Origin: Streptomyces collinus Tu 365
Lineage (GTDB): Bacteria > Actinomycetota > Actinomycetes > Streptomycetales > Streptomycetaceae
Assembly (NCBI RefSeq): GCF_000444875.1
Contig: NC_021985.1
Span: 5,290,170-5,354,169 of the forward strand
DNA: 64,000 nt
Reading direction: 5' to 3'
Shown here: positions 41,586 to 50,517 of the stretch, piece by piece
Numbering within the stretch: the stretch's first letter is position 1
Layout: the number at the start of each line of letters is the position of its first letter
The notes under the pieces: model-generated
Seen by the model: the letters and a program-made list of their open reading frames with translations, nothing else
What the model was told of the DNA's origin: nothing
The model's database searches: none
Program-made: the position numbers and the translations under genes

Positions 41586-42815
41586 ATGAGCTACGGCACG
41601 GCCGGCTCCTTGCGCTCCGTCACCCTCGACGACGTGCGCGGAGCCCAGAAGATGCTCTCGGGCGTGGCCCGCACGACCGCCATGGAAGGCAGCCGGCACC
41701 TGTCCCAGCTGGTCGGCACGCCGGTCCACCTCAAGTGCGAGAACCTGCAGCGGACCGGGTCCTTCAAGCTGCGCGGCGCCTACGTCCGGATCGCCGGGCT
41801 GCTGCCGGAGGAGCGGGCCGCCGGTGTCGTGGCCGCCAGCGCCGGCAACCACGCGCAGGGCGTGGCGCTCGCCTCCTCGCTGCTCGGTGTCCACGCCACC
41901 GTGTTCATGCCCCGGGGCGCCCCGCTGCCGAAGATCAGCGCGACCCGGGAGTACGGCGCCGAGGTGCGCCTGCACGGCCAGGTGGTCGACGAGACGCTGG
42001 CCGCGGCCGAGGAGTACGCGGCCGAGACCGGGGCGGTCCTCATCCACCCCTTCGACCACCCCGACGTCATCGCCGGACAGGGCACGGTCGGTCTGGAGAT
42101 CCTGGAGCAGTGCCCCGAGGTGGGCACGATCGTCGTCGGGATGGGCGGCGGCGGCCTCGCGGCGGGCATCGCGGTCGCCGTGAAGGCGCTCCGCCCCGAC
42201 GTGCGGATCGTCGGGGTCCAGGCGGAGGGCGCCGCCTGCTACCCGCCCTCGCTCGCCGCCGGCCGCCCGGTGTCGGTGGAGCACCCGGCCACGATGGCCG
42301 ACGGCATCAGGGTGGGGCGGCCGGGCGTGGTGCCGTTCGGCATCGTCGACGAGCTGGTGGACGAGGTGCGCACGGTCGGCGAGGACCAGCTGTCGGCCGC
42401 GCTGCTGCTGTGCCTGGAGCGGGCCAAGCTGGTCGTGGAACCGGCCGGGGCGAGCCCGGTCGCGGCGCTGCTCGGCGGGCCCGGCGCGTTCCCCGGTCCG
42501 GTCGTCGCCGTGCTGTCCGGCGGCAACGTGGATCCGGTGCTGATGCAGCGGGTGCTGCGGCACGGCATGGCCGCGCAGGGGCGATACCTGGCCGTACGGC
42601 TGCGGCTGACGGACCGGCCGGGTGCCCTCGCCACGCTCCTCGGGGTGTTGTCGGTGGTCGACGCCAACGTCCTCGACGTGAGCCACGTACGCACCGACCC
42701 CCGGCTCGGGCTCACGGAGGCGGAGGTGGAGCTGCACCTCGAGACGAAGGGGCCGGCGCACTGCGCCGAGGTCGGCCACGCCCTGCGCGAGGCGGGCTAC
42801 ACGGTCATCGGCTGA
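41586..42815 (+). CDS. ilvA: Threonine ammonia-lyase (biosynthetic/catabolic, with ACT domain)
   Basis: 409 residues. PLP fold: HLKCENLQRTGSFKLRGAY with the Schiff-base Lys, ASAGNHAQGVALAS, GGGGLAAGIAVAVKA (phosphate cradle), ADGIRVGRPGVVPF, and VLSGGNVDP. The C-terminal about 75 residues (LAVRLRLTDRPGALATLLGVLSVVDANVLDVSHVR) are an ACT domain that usually binds an amino acid effector. Deaminates threonine to 2-oxobutanoate for isoleucine or propionate formation. Followed after about 50 bases by the ABC exporter promoter. Confidence 0.94.
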   Translation: MSYGTAGSLRSVTLDDVRGAQKMLSGVARTTAMEGSRHLSQLVGTPVHLKCENLQRTGSFKLRGAYVRIAGLLPEERAAGVVAASAGNHAQGVALASSLLGVHATVFMPRGAPLPKISATREYGAEVRLHGQVVDETLAAAEEYAAETGAVLIHPFDHPDVIAGQGTVGLEILEQCPEVGTIVVGMGGGGLAAGIAVAVKALRPDVRIVGVQAEGAACYPPSLAAGRPVSVEHPATMADGIRVGRPGVVPFGIVDELVDEVRTVGEDQLSAALLLCLERAKLVVEPAGASPVAALLGGPGAFPGPVVAVLSGGNVDPVLMQRVLRHGMAAQGRYLAVRLRLTDRPGALATLLGVLSVVDANVLDVSHVRTDPRLGLTEAEVELHLETKGPAHCAEVGHALREAGYTVIG

Positions 42816-42864
42816 GGCCGGGCCGGGGCGCGGGACGGCGGTGTCCCACGTTCGGGTAAATCTA

Positions 42865-42893
42865 TTGAGAGACGCGATACATCGCGTTAGTGT
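42865..42893 (+). promoter_or_regulatory. Promoter-operator of the ABC exporter
   Basis: TTGAGA (42865-42870) and TAGTGT (42888-42893) are a -35/-10 pair with exactly 17 bases between. The spacer contains the palindrome ACGCGAT-AC-ATCGCGT (42872-42887), so a bound repressor would block the promoter. The shape is that of a TetR- or PadR-type operator. Confidence 0.8.
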
Positions 42894-43015
42894 GTGCGTC
42901 GTCGCGCGGAAGCCGCAGGTGGAAAAACACCGGCGCCGCCGGACGCGCGAAACCTGGCCTTCCTCTCCGAAGGACCCGGAAGAACCCGACGAATCCCCGA
43001 CGACGTGGAGACCAC

Positions 43016-43999
43016 ATGCCAGGCGCCATCTATGCCGAAGGTCTGGTGAAGACCTTCGGCGACGTGAGAGCACTGGACGGCGTCGACCTCGATGTCCCCG
43101 AGGGCACCGTCCTCGGCCTGCTCGGCCCGAACGGCGCCGGCAAGACGACGACGGTCCGCTGCCTGACCACCCTGCTCCGCCCCGACAGCGGCCGGGCCGT
43201 CGTCGCCGGGGTGGACGTGCTCGAGCACCCCGACGCGGTGCGCCGCTCCATCGGCCTGTCCGGCCAGTTCGCGGCGGTCGACGAATACCTCACCGGCCGG
43301 GAGAACCTCCAGATGGTCGGGCAGCTCTACCAGATGCGGGCCAGGGCGGCCAAGCAGCGGGCGGCCGAACTGCTGGAGCAGTTCCACCTCGCGGACGCCG
43401 CCGACCGCCCCGCCAAGACCTACTCCGGGGGCATGCGCCGCCGGCTCGACCTCGCCGCCGCGCTCGTGGTCTCACCGCCCGTGATGTTCATGGACGAACC
43501 CACCACCGGGCTCGACCCCCGCAACCGCCAGCAGCTCTGGGAGGTCATCAAGCAGCTCGTCTCCGGCGGCACGACCCTGCTGCTCACCACCCAGTACCTG
43601 GAGGAGGCCGACCACCTCGCGCACGACATCGCGGTCGTCGACCACGGCCGGGTGATCGCCCAGGGCACCTCCGACCAGCTCAAGGCCCGCACCGGCGGCG
43701 AGCGCGTCGAGGTCGTGGTGCACGAGCGCGAGCACATCGCCTCCGCCGCCGAGGTGCTGCGCGGCTTCGGCAAGGGGGACACCAAGGTCGAGGAGCACAC
43801 CCGCAAGCTCACCGTCCCCGTCACCGGCGGCGCCAAGCTGCTCGCCGAGGTCATCCGCGAGCTGGACAGCCGGGGCATCGAGATAGACGACGTCGGACTG
43901 CGCCGCCCCACCCTCGACGACGTCTTCCTGTCCCTGACGGGCCACGTGGCCGAGACCGCCGCGAGCGACGAGAGCAACGGCAAGGAGGCCGTCAAATGA
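43016..43999 (+). CDS. ABC transporter ATP-binding protein (DrrA family)
   Basis: 327 residues of the daunorubicin-resistance type. Walker A GPNGAGKTTT, Q-loop SGQFAAVDEYLTG, signature YSGGMRRRLDLAAALVVSPPVMFMDEPTTGLDPR with Walker B, H-loop LLLTTQYLEEADHLAHDIAVVDHGRV, and the DrrA-type C-terminal extension (RRPTLDDVFLSLTGHVAE). Powers export of a hydrophobic compound with the permease encoded next; the stops and starts overlap by 4 bases. A GTGGAG box precedes the ATG; the leader is about 115 bases long. Confidence 0.95.
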   Translation: MPGAIYAEGLVKTFGDVRALDGVDLDVPEGTVLGLLGPNGAGKTTTVRCLTTLLRPDSGRAVVAGVDVLEHPDAVRRSIGLSGQFAAVDEYLTGRENLQMVGQLYQMRARAAKQRAAELLEQFHLADAADRPAKTYSGGMRRRLDLAAALVVSPPVMFMDEPTTGLDPRNRQQLWEVIKQLVSGGTTLLLTTQYLEEADHLAHDIAVVDHGRVIAQGTSDQLKARTGGERVEVVVHEREHIASAAEVLRGFGKGDTKVEEHTRKLTVPVTGGAKLLAEVIRELDSRGIEIDDVGLRRPTLDDVFLSLTGHVAETAASDESNGKEAVK

Positions 44000-44847
44000 G
44001 TGCCGCCAGCGAAGCCACGCCCCTCGCGGCCCCCGGCAACCCGGTCGGCCGGTCCGTCCGCGACTCCCTGATCGTCGCCAAGCGGAACCTGATCCGCATG
44101 GGCCGGATCCCCGAGATGCTGATCTTCGGACTGATCCAGCCCATCATGTTCGTCGTCCTGTTCACCTATGTGTTCGGCGGATCCATCCAGGTCGGAGGGT
44201 CCGACTCCACGCAGGCCTACCGCGAGTTCCTGATGGCCGGCATCTTCGCCCAGACCGTCACGTTCGCCACCGCGGGCGCCGGCGCGGGCATCGCCGACGA
44301 CATGCACAAGGGGCTCATCGACCGCTTCCGCTCCCTGCCCATGGCGCGTGGCGCGGTCCTGACCGGCCGCACCCTCGCCGACCTGGTCCAGACGGCACTG
44401 ACCCTGCTGGTCCTGGCGATCGTCGCCCTGATCGTCGGCTGGCGCACGCACGAGAACCTCGGCAAGGTGCTCGTCGGCTTCGGTCTGCTCCTCCTGCTGG
44501 GCTACGCCTTCTCCTGGATCGGCGCGCTCATCGGCCTGTCCGTGCGCACTCCGGAAGCGGCGACCTCGGGCGGCCTGATCTGGCTCTTTCCGCTGACGTT
44601 CATCTCGAACGCGTTCGTCGACGCGAACCAGATGCCGACCTTCCTGCGCCACATCGCGGAGTGGAACCCGTTCAGCGCCACCGTCCAGGCGTGCCGTGAG
44701 CTGTTCGGCAACCTGCCCCCGGGCTTCCACACGCCCGACGCCTGGCCCATGCAGCACCCGGTCTGGGCCTCGCTGATCTGGTCGGTCGCGATCACCCTGT
44801 TCTTCCGCACCCTGGCGGTCCGCAAGTACCGCTCGGCCACCGCCTGA
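43996..44847 (+). CDS. ABC transporter permease (DrrB/ABC-2 family)
   Basis: 283 residues with six membrane segments of the ABC-2 family (MLIFGLIQPIMFVVLFTYVF; FLMAGIFAQTVTFATAGAGAGIADDM, whose DD(M/L) is typical; LADLVQTALTLLVLAIVALIVGW; VLVGFGLLLLLGYAFSWIGAL; GGLIWLFPLTFISNAFV; WASLIWSVAITLFFRTLAV). The ATGA overlap with the ATPase gene (43996-43999), with AAGGAGG upstream, couples translation. Together they form a DrrAB-like exporter; the substrate is unknown. Confidence 0.95.
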   Translation: MSAASEATPLAAPGNPVGRSVRDSLIVAKRNLIRMGRIPEMLIFGLIQPIMFVVLFTYVFGGSIQVGGSDSTQAYREFLMAGIFAQTVTFATAGAGAGIADDMHKGLIDRFRSLPMARGAVLTGRTLADLVQTALTLLVLAIVALIVGWRTHENLGKVLVGFGLLLLLGYAFSWIGALIGLSVRTPEAATSGGLIWLFPLTFISNAFVDANQMPTFLRHIAEWNPFSATVQACRELFGNLPPGFHTPDAWPMQHPVWASLIWSVAITLFFRTLAVRKYRSATA

Positions 44848-44858
44848 CCGAACGGCGA

Positions 44859-44889
44859 CGCCCCCGGCGTCACACGGACGCCGGGGGCG
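44859..44889. terminator. Bidirectional terminator between the ABC exporter and greA
   Basis: CGCCCCCGGCGTC (44859-44871) and GACGCCGGGGGCG (44877-44889) form a perfect 13-bp stem with a 5-base loop. Confidence 0.85.
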
Positions 44890-44922
44890 CGGTGCCGGCC
44901 CGGGGCCGGGGCGTGCCGGGGG

Positions 44923-45423
44923 TCAGCCCGAGTACGGCTCGGCCTTCAGGATGCGCACCGAGGCCTTCTTCCCGTTCGGGAGCTCGTACTCCGCGTCCTC
45001 GCCGACCTTGTGGCCGGTGACGCCGGAGCCGAGCGGGGACTGCGGCGAGTACGTCTCGATGTCGGAGCTCGCGTACTCACGGGACGCGAGCAGGAACGTC
45101 AGCGTGTCGTCCTCGTCACCGTCGAAGGCGATCGTGACGACCATGCCGGGCGCGACGGTGCCGTCCGCCGAGACCGGAGCCTCGCCCACCTGGGCGTTCT
45201 CCAGAAGCTGGGTCAGCTGGCGCACACGCAGCTCCTGCTTGCCCTGCTCCTCCTTGGCGGCGTGGTACCCGCCGTTCTCGCGCAGGTCGCCCTCCTCGCG
45301 CGCGGCCGCGATCTTGGCGGCGATCTCCGTGCGCGCAGGACCAGTAAGGTACGCAAGCTCGTCCTTGAGCTTGTTGTACGCCTCCTGGGTCAGCCAGGTG
45401 ACGTTCTCGCTGGTCTGGGTCAC
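44923..45423 (-). CDS. greA: Transcription elongation factor GreA
   Basis: 166 residues. N-terminal antiparallel coiled coil (WLTQEAYNKLKDELAYLTG...IAAKIAAAREEGDLRENGGYHAAKEEQGKQELRVRQLTQLL) carrying the tip acidic residues EEGDLREN that act in RNA cleavage, and the C-terminal FKBP-like domain (SREYASSDIETYSPQSPLGSGVTGHKVGEDAEYELPNGK). It rescues backtracked RNA polymerase. The GTG at 45423 follows GAGGAG; the ATG further up would add an unrelated cysteine-containing tail. Confidence 0.96.
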   Translation of the reverse strand: MTQTSENVTWLTQEAYNKLKDELAYLTGPARTEIAAKIAAAREEGDLRENGGYHAAKEEQGKQELRVRQLTQLLENAQVGEAPVSADGTVAPGMVVTIAFDGDEDDTLTFLLASREYASSDIETYSPQSPLGSGVTGHKVGEDAEYELPNGKKASVRILKAEPYSG

Positions 45424-45612
45424 AGGGTGCTCCTCGTCGGTACAGGGAATACAAAGCATCGCCCTACCCAGAAGAATGTTCCCTCATGGATGGGCGAAAC
45501 CACGAGCCTAACAATTCAATGGCGAAAGGGGGAGGACATAAGCCACCAGATTTACATCAACGCAGGTCAGTGCCTACGCATTCCGGGTGACGCGGCTGCC
45601 GGGTCGGCCGGA

Positions 45613-46011
45613 TCAGCCTGTGTGGCAGCCCAGCAGCTCGGCGGTCGTGCCCTTGGCCGTCGTACGCAGTGTGACGACCCTGTCGATCCGGGTCGCCGCA
45701 CCGGAGAACCGGAAGTCCGCCCGGCCCACCTCGGCCCCGTCGGCGGACTGGGAGCGCAGGGTGCAGTAGCCGTTCGCGCCGGCGTCCTTGTGGACCTCCA
45801 GATGCACCTTGACCGCGTCCCGCGAGGCGTCGAAGGTGATCACCTGGGCGCTGATCCCGTTCTGCGCGATGTAGTGGTAGGCGAAGTATCCGACCAGGGC
45901 CAGCAGGAGCGCGCCCAGCACCGTGCCGGCGACCTTGAGCCTGCGGTCGGCGCGCTCGTCCGAGGAGCGGCCGTAGCGGCCCTCGGGCAGCCGCGCGTGC
46001 GCCGTGCTCAT
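45613..46011 (-). CDS. DUF4307 membrane protein
   Basis: 132 residues: a basic cytosolic head (ERADRRLKV), one membrane helix (AGTVLGALLLALVGYFAYHYIA) and an outside beta-rich domain (VKVHLEVHKDAGANGYCTLRSQSADGAEVGRADFRF...LLGCHTG) with two Cys that may pair. The family (DUF4307) is conserved beside mca in actinobacteria and its function is unknown. Divergent from mca. Confidence 0.9.
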   Translation of the reverse strand: MSTAHARLPEGRYGRSSDERADRRLKVAGTVLGALLLALVGYFAYHYIAQNGISAQVITFDASRDAVKVHLEVHKDAGANGYCTLRSQSADGAEVGRADFRFSGAATRIDRVVTLRTTAKGTTAELLGCHTG

Positions 46012-46112
46012 GATCGTCCTCTCCGCGGAATTATTCGCCCCCCGATTCGGTCACTATAGAAGCCGCGATCGCACCCCAAGACGCGGGGGCGCCGACTTAC
46101 GAGGATTGAGTC

Positions 46113-46994
46113 TTGACTGACCAGCTGCGACTGATGGCCGTTCACGCGCACCCCGACGACGAGTCGAGCAAGGGCGCGGCCACCATGGCGAAGTACGTGT
46201 CCGAGGGGGTGGACGTGCTGGTGGTGACGTGCACCGGCGGGGAGCGCGGGTCCATCCTCAATCCGAAGCTCCAGGGCGACACGTACATCGAGGAGCACAT
46301 CCACGAGGTGCGCAAGAAGGAGATGGACGAGGCCCGGGAGATCCTCGGCGTCCGGCAGGAGTGGCTGGGCTTCGTCGACTCCGGCCTGCCCGAGGGCGAC
46401 CCGCTGCCCCCGCTGCCCGAGGGCTGCTTCGCCCTGGAGGACGTCGACAAGGCGGCCGGTGAGCTGGTCAAGCAGATCCGCTCCTTCCGCCCGCAGGTGA
46501 TCACCACCTACGACGAGAACGGCGGCTACCCCCACCCCGACCACATCATGACCCACAAGATCACGATGGTGGCGTTCGAGGGCGCGGCGGACACCGAGAA
46601 GTACCCCGAGAGCGAGTACGGCACCGCCCACCAGCCGGCGAAGCTCTACTACAACCAGGGCTTCAACCGCCCCCGCACCGAGGCCCTGCACCAGGCCATG
46701 CTCGACCGCGGCCTGGAGTCCCCCTACGGCGAGTGGCTCAAGCGCTGGAAGGAGTTCGAGCGCAAGGAGCGGACGCTGACCACGCACGTGCCGTGCGCGG
46801 ACTTCTTCGAGATCCGCGACAAGGCGCTGATCGCGCACGCCACCCAGATCGACCCCGACGGCGGCTGGTTCCGGGTGCCCATGGAGCTCCAGAAGGAGGT
46901 CTGGCCGACGGAGGAGTACGAGCTCGCCAAGTCCCTCGTCGACACCTCCCTCCCCGAGGACGACCTCTTCGCGGGCATCCGCGACAATGCATGA
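46113..46994 (+). CDS. mca: Mycothiol S-conjugate amidase
   Basis: 293 residues of the LmbE/MshB zinc-deacetylase family. Zinc site AHPDDESSKGAA near the N-terminus, GGERGSILN, and the second His cluster YDENGGYPHPDHIMTH. Hydrolyses the amide of mycothiol-conjugated toxins so the cell can excrete the mercapturate and recycle the sugar; mycothiol is the actinobacterial thiol. TTG start with GAGGA upstream. Followed 1 base later by a small membrane protein gene. Confidence 0.95.
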   Translation: MTDQLRLMAVHAHPDDESSKGAATMAKYVSEGVDVLVVTCTGGERGSILNPKLQGDTYIEEHIHEVRKKEMDEAREILGVRQEWLGFVDSGLPEGDPLPPLPEGCFALEDVDKAAGELVKQIRSFRPQVITTYDENGGYPHPDHIMTHKITMVAFEGAADTEKYPESEYGTAHQPAKLYYNQGFNRPRTEALHQAMLDRGLESPYGEWLKRWKEFERKERTLTTHVPCADFFEIRDKALIAHATQIDPDGGWFRVPMELQKEVWPTEEYELAKSLVDTSLPEDDLFAGIRDNA

Positions 46995-46995
46995 C

Positions 46996-47226
46996 ATGAG
47001 CGCAAGCGTGAGCCTGGCAGTGACGCACCTCGTCCCCCTCGCCAAGGAGGTCGACGAGAACAAGGTCACCCCCGGCGTCCTCGGCTTCATCGTGTTCGCG
47101 GTGCTGGCCCTGGCCGTGTGGGGCCTGATGAAGTCGATGAACAAGCACATGCAGAGGGTCGCCTTCAAGGAGGCCCCGGACCACGAGGACCGGGCCGGCA
47201 CGGACGTCACGGCCGGACGGGACTGA
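46996..47226 (+). CDS. Small single-helix membrane protein downstream of mca
   Basis: 76 residues: one membrane helix (VLGFIVFAVLALAVWGLMKSM) followed by a charged tail ending TDVTAGRD. Starts at ATG 46996, a single base after the mca stop (or ATG 46987, overlapping it), so it is coexpressed. The mca-adjacent small membrane protein is a conserved companion of unknown role in streptomycetes. Confidence 0.83.
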   Translation: MSASVSLAVTHLVPLAKEVDENKVTPGVLGFIVFAVLALAVWGLMKSMNKHMQRVAFKEAPDHEDRAGTDVTAGRD

Positions 47227-47234
47227 CCCCGGCG

Positions 47235-50200
47235 TCAGCGACCCGCCGGAACCGCCACCCCCATCACCTCACGGGCGTGGCGGTCCGGCGTCATGCGCAG
47301 ACGCCACGCCTGCCACCCCGCCTCCAGACTCACCCCCCGCTCCAGCAGCAGGGCATAGGCCGCCACCCACTCGTCCAGCTTCTCGTCCCGCAGCGGATGG
47401 GCGGACCGGCCGAGCTGGGCCAGCTCCTCCTGGGCCACCGCGGTGCCCACCTCGACGCCGCCCGGAGCCGCGTACGGCAGCAGGGTGCAGCGCAGGAAGC
47501 GGGCCCAGTCCTCGCCCCGCCGGTCGCCGTAGGACGTGAACAGGGTCAGCGCCTCGTCGCACAGGCCCAGCGCCTGCTGGATCCGGGCGTTGCCCGCGTC
47601 CACCACCGCCAGCTCCAGGCAGGTCCACGCCTCCCCGTGCGCCACGCCGATGCGCTGGAAGTCGGCGCGCGCGTCCACCAGGAGCTGGCGGGCGAAGCCC
47701 GAGTTGCGCAGCGAGCCGGTCTGCGCCGCCCGCTGGTCCCGGGTGACCCGCGCCGAATGGTGCCGGGCGCAGGCCAGGCCGTAGACGTCCCGCATCCGCG
47801 AGAACATCTGCCGCGAGCGCTCCAGGTCGCGCACCGACCGGTCCAGCTCTCCCGTCTCCTCCAGCGCCTGACCGAGGTAGTACAGCGACCACGCCTCACC
47901 GCGCGCGTCCTCGTTCTCCCGGTGCCGGGCCGCCGCCCGGCGCAGCTCCTCCACCGCCGGCGAGGGGTCGCCGCCGACCAGCCGGGCCCGGGCCAGCTGG
48001 GTCAGCGCCCACGCCTCGCCCCGGGCGTCGTGCGTACGGCCGTAGCGCTCCAGGGCCGCCCGCAGCTCCGTCCCGGCACGCGGGACGTCACCCATGCGCA
48101 GGGCCACCTGCCCGAGCTGGAAGTGCGCCCACGCCTCCCCGTGCACCGAGCCGCCCTCGCGGTGCAGCACCAGCGAGCGGGTGAGCAGGTCCAGGGCCTC
48201 CGCGAGCCGGCCCCGGTCGCGCTGCACCGCGGCCAGCGCGTGCATGGTCCAGGCGCGGTCGGTCGCCAGCTCCGGGGCGGCCTGGAGGTCCAGTGACTCC
48301 TGGAGCCGCTCGGCGGCCTCCGTGAGCTGGCCCTGGTGGTGCAGGGTGATGCCGAGGGACGTCAGGGCGCGGGCGGCGCCCGCGTCGTGGTGGGCCTCCC
48401 GGTAGAGGTCGACCACCGAGGCGAGGGTGGCACGCGCCTTGTCCAGCTCACCGAGCTGCCGGGCCGCGATACCGGTGCGCCACTGCACCGAGCGCATCAG
48501 CAGCCCCTCGTCCACCGCCTGGGCCAGCTCGCTGATCTCGCCGAGCCGGTAGAGGTCGCCGCGCAGCAGGCAGTAGTCGCACAGCGCGCCCAGCAGGTTC
48601 AGCACCGCCGCCTGGTCCACGCCCTCCGCGTGCCGCAGCGTCGCCGTGATGAAGCTGGACTCGTCGTCCAGCCAGCGCAGCGCCTCGTCCAGCGAGGTGA
48701 AGCCGTGCGAGCCGAACCGGTCCGAACGCGTCGACATGTTGCCGTCGACCAGCCGCAGCACCGAGTCCGCCAGCTCCGCGTAGTTCACGATCAGCCGTTC
48801 CTGCGCCGCCGTGCGCTCGGCCGGATCCTCCTCGTCCAGCAGCCGGGCCTGCGCGAAGGCGCGCACCAGGTCGTGCAGCCGGTAGCGGCTGCCGCGCACA
48901 TGGTCGATCAGGCCGGCCCCGGCCAGCTCCTCCAGCCGGCGCGCGGCCTCCGGCTCGTCCGTGCCCAGCAGCGCCGCTGCCGCCGCCGCGCCGAGCGAGG
49001 CCCGGCCGGCCAGCGCCAGCCTCCGCAGCAGCCGGCGGCCCTCGTCCCGCTGGTCGGTGTAGCGCAGCCACAGCACCCGCTCCACCGGCTCCACCGGCCC
49101 GTAGGCGCCGAGATCGGAGGCCAGCTGCCGGGGCGAGCGCGGACCCAGCGACGAGCCCGCGACCCGCAGCGCCAGCGGCAGCCCGCCGCACAGCCGGTGG
49201 ATCAGGTCGGTGGACTCCGCGTCGTACGGACCCGACGCGTCCTGCGCCGCCGCGCCCAGCAGCTCCTCGGCGCCCGCCGCGTCCAGCGCCTCGACCGGCA
49301 GGTGGTGCACCCACGCCGGAAGGTCGGCGGGCAGGTCGAGCGGGGTCCGGGCGGTGACCAGGACCAGGCTGTCGGAGCGCTCGGGCACCAGGGCCCGCAC
49401 CTGCTCCGCGTCCGGGGCGTCGTCCAGCACGATCGTCACCGGCAGGCCGGTCAGATGCCGGTGGTACAGCTCGCCGAGCCGCTTGACCTGCTGGTCGGGG
49501 GAGGACCGCTCACGGAACAGCAGCTGCTCCCGGGGCGCGCCGAGCCGGTTGAGGAGGTGCAGCAGCGCGTCCCGGGTGGTCAGCGGCGGCTCCTCGCGGC
49601 TCTCGCCGCGCAGGTCCACCACCACCGCGCCGCGGAAGTGGTCCCTCAGGTCGTGCGCCGCGCGCACGGCCAGCGTCGTGCGGCCCGAGCCGGGCTCGCC
49701 GTGCAGCACCACCAGCGTCGGCCGGGTCTCGGTGGCCGCCCGGGCCGCCTGCGCCCACTGCCTGATCCGCGCCAGCTCCTGGCGGCGTCCCGCGAACGGC
49801 CCGTCGGGCTCCGGGAGCTGACCGAACGACTGCTCCAGCACCGTGCGCCGGCGGGCCGCCGCGCTCTTGTCCGCCCCGCGCAGCGCCGGGCCGCTCGCCT
49901 TCTTCTTCGGACCGGTGGAGGCGGCCAGCACCCGCTGCTGGTCCAGGAAGGGGCGGATGCCGCGCACCTCCAGCGCCGTCAGCCACTGGAGCCTCAACTG
50001 CTCGGCTCCTCCGGGCTGTCCGGCCGCGCCCGCCCGGTGATGGGCGGCGGGCAGATGGGAGCCGGCCACCTTCAGCACGGTGGCGGCGGCTCCCGCCACC
50101 CCCGCGGCGGCGCCCGCTCCGACGGCCGTGCCCGCGCCGGTGCCGAGGGACAGGTCGGCGACGGCGGCGGCCACCGCCGCGACGGCGGCCACGAGCAACG

Positions 50201-50441
50201 CGGTGCCGGCGCCCTCGCGCGCGTAGCGCTGGCCGAAGGTGAGACGGTCGGCCTCGGACGCGTCGAGCGCGGCCGTGTACGCCTCGTACTCCTCGGCGGC
50301 CGTCCGTGCCAGTGAGTCCAGCGCGCCGCGCGCCCGCGTCAGCAGCGCCTGCCCGTCGGTGCGCCCGCCCGAGCGGCGCACCTCCTCCTCCACGGCCCGC
50401 ACCAGCAACCGCTCGGCCTCCGCCCGATGGCCGTCCCGCAT
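47235..50441 (-). CDS. NB-ARC/TPR STAND-type ATPase
   Basis: 1068 residues. N-terminal 90 residues are helical; a hydrophobic Ala-rich pair of helices (about 77-130) could enter or touch the membrane. NB-ARC: Walker A GEPGSGRTT at 248-256, LVVLHGE before it, Walker B TIVLDDAPDAEQV, and the GLPLAL motif. The C-terminal half is a long TPR array (roughly 620-1010; repeats such as GEAWAHFQLGQVALRMGDVPRAGTELRAALERYG). Unlike AfsR/SARP proteins it has no N-terminal DNA-binding domain. STAND proteins switch upon ligand binding; the effector is not obvious here. ATG 50441 with GGAGGGGG upstream. Confidence 0.9.
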   Translation of the reverse strand: MRDGHRAEAERLLVRAVEEEVRRSGGRTDGQALLTRARGALDSLARTAAEEYEAYTAALDASEADRLTFGQRYAREGAGTALLVAAVAAVAAAVADLSLGTGAGTAVGAGAAAGVAGAAATVLKVAGSHLPAAHHRAGAAGQPGGAEQLRLQWLTALEVRGIRPFLDQQRVLAASTGPKKKASGPALRGADKSAAARRRTVLEQSFGQLPEPDGPFAGRRQELARIRQWAQAARAATETRPTLVVLHGEPGSGRTTLAVRAAHDLRDHFRGAVVVDLRGESREEPPLTTRDALLHLLNRLGAPREQLLFRERSSPDQQVKRLGELYHRHLTGLPVTIVLDDAPDAEQVRALVPERSDSLVLVTARTPLDLPADLPAWVHHLPVEALDAAGAEELLGAAAQDASGPYDAESTDLIHRLCGGLPLALRVAGSSLGPRSPRQLASDLGAYGPVEPVERVLWLRYTDQRDEGRRLLRRLALAGRASLGAAAAAALLGTDEPEAARRLEELAGAGLIDHVRGSRYRLHDLVRAFAQARLLDEEDPAERTAAQERLIVNYAELADSVLRLVDGNMSTRSDRFGSHGFTSLDEALRWLDDESSFITATLRHAEGVDQAAVLNLLGALCDYCLLRGDLYRLGEISELAQAVDEGLLMRSVQWRTGIAARQLGELDKARATLASVVDLYREAHHDAGAARALTSLGITLHHQGQLTEAAERLQESLDLQAAPELATDRAWTMHALAAVQRDRGRLAEALDLLTRSLVLHREGGSVHGEAWAHFQLGQVALRMGDVPRAGTELRAALERYGRTHDARGEAWALTQLARARLVGGDPSPAVEELRRAAARHRENEDARGEAWSLYYLGQALEETGELDRSVRDLERSRQMFSRMRDVYGLACARHHSARVTRDQRAAQTGSLRNSGFARQLLVDARADFQRIGVAHGEAWTCLELAVVDAGNARIQQALGLCDEALTLFTSYGDRRGEDWARFLRCTLLPYAAPGGVEVGTAVAQEELAQLGRSAHPLRDEKLDEWVAAYALLLERGVSLEAGWQAWRLRMTPDRHAREVMGVAVPAGR

Positions 50442-50517
50442 GTCCGTCCCCCTCCGGCCGCAACTCCCTTTCCCCCGAGTGTCCTTCGGGGACGGCGGGA
50501 GCGCGAGGGGGCGAGGA

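Noticed and set aside
47235..50441. NB-ARC/TPR protein as a SARP-type antibiotic regulator (AfsR)
   Set aside because: There is no N-terminal DNA-binding/BTAD domain, so the AfsR label is not justified.
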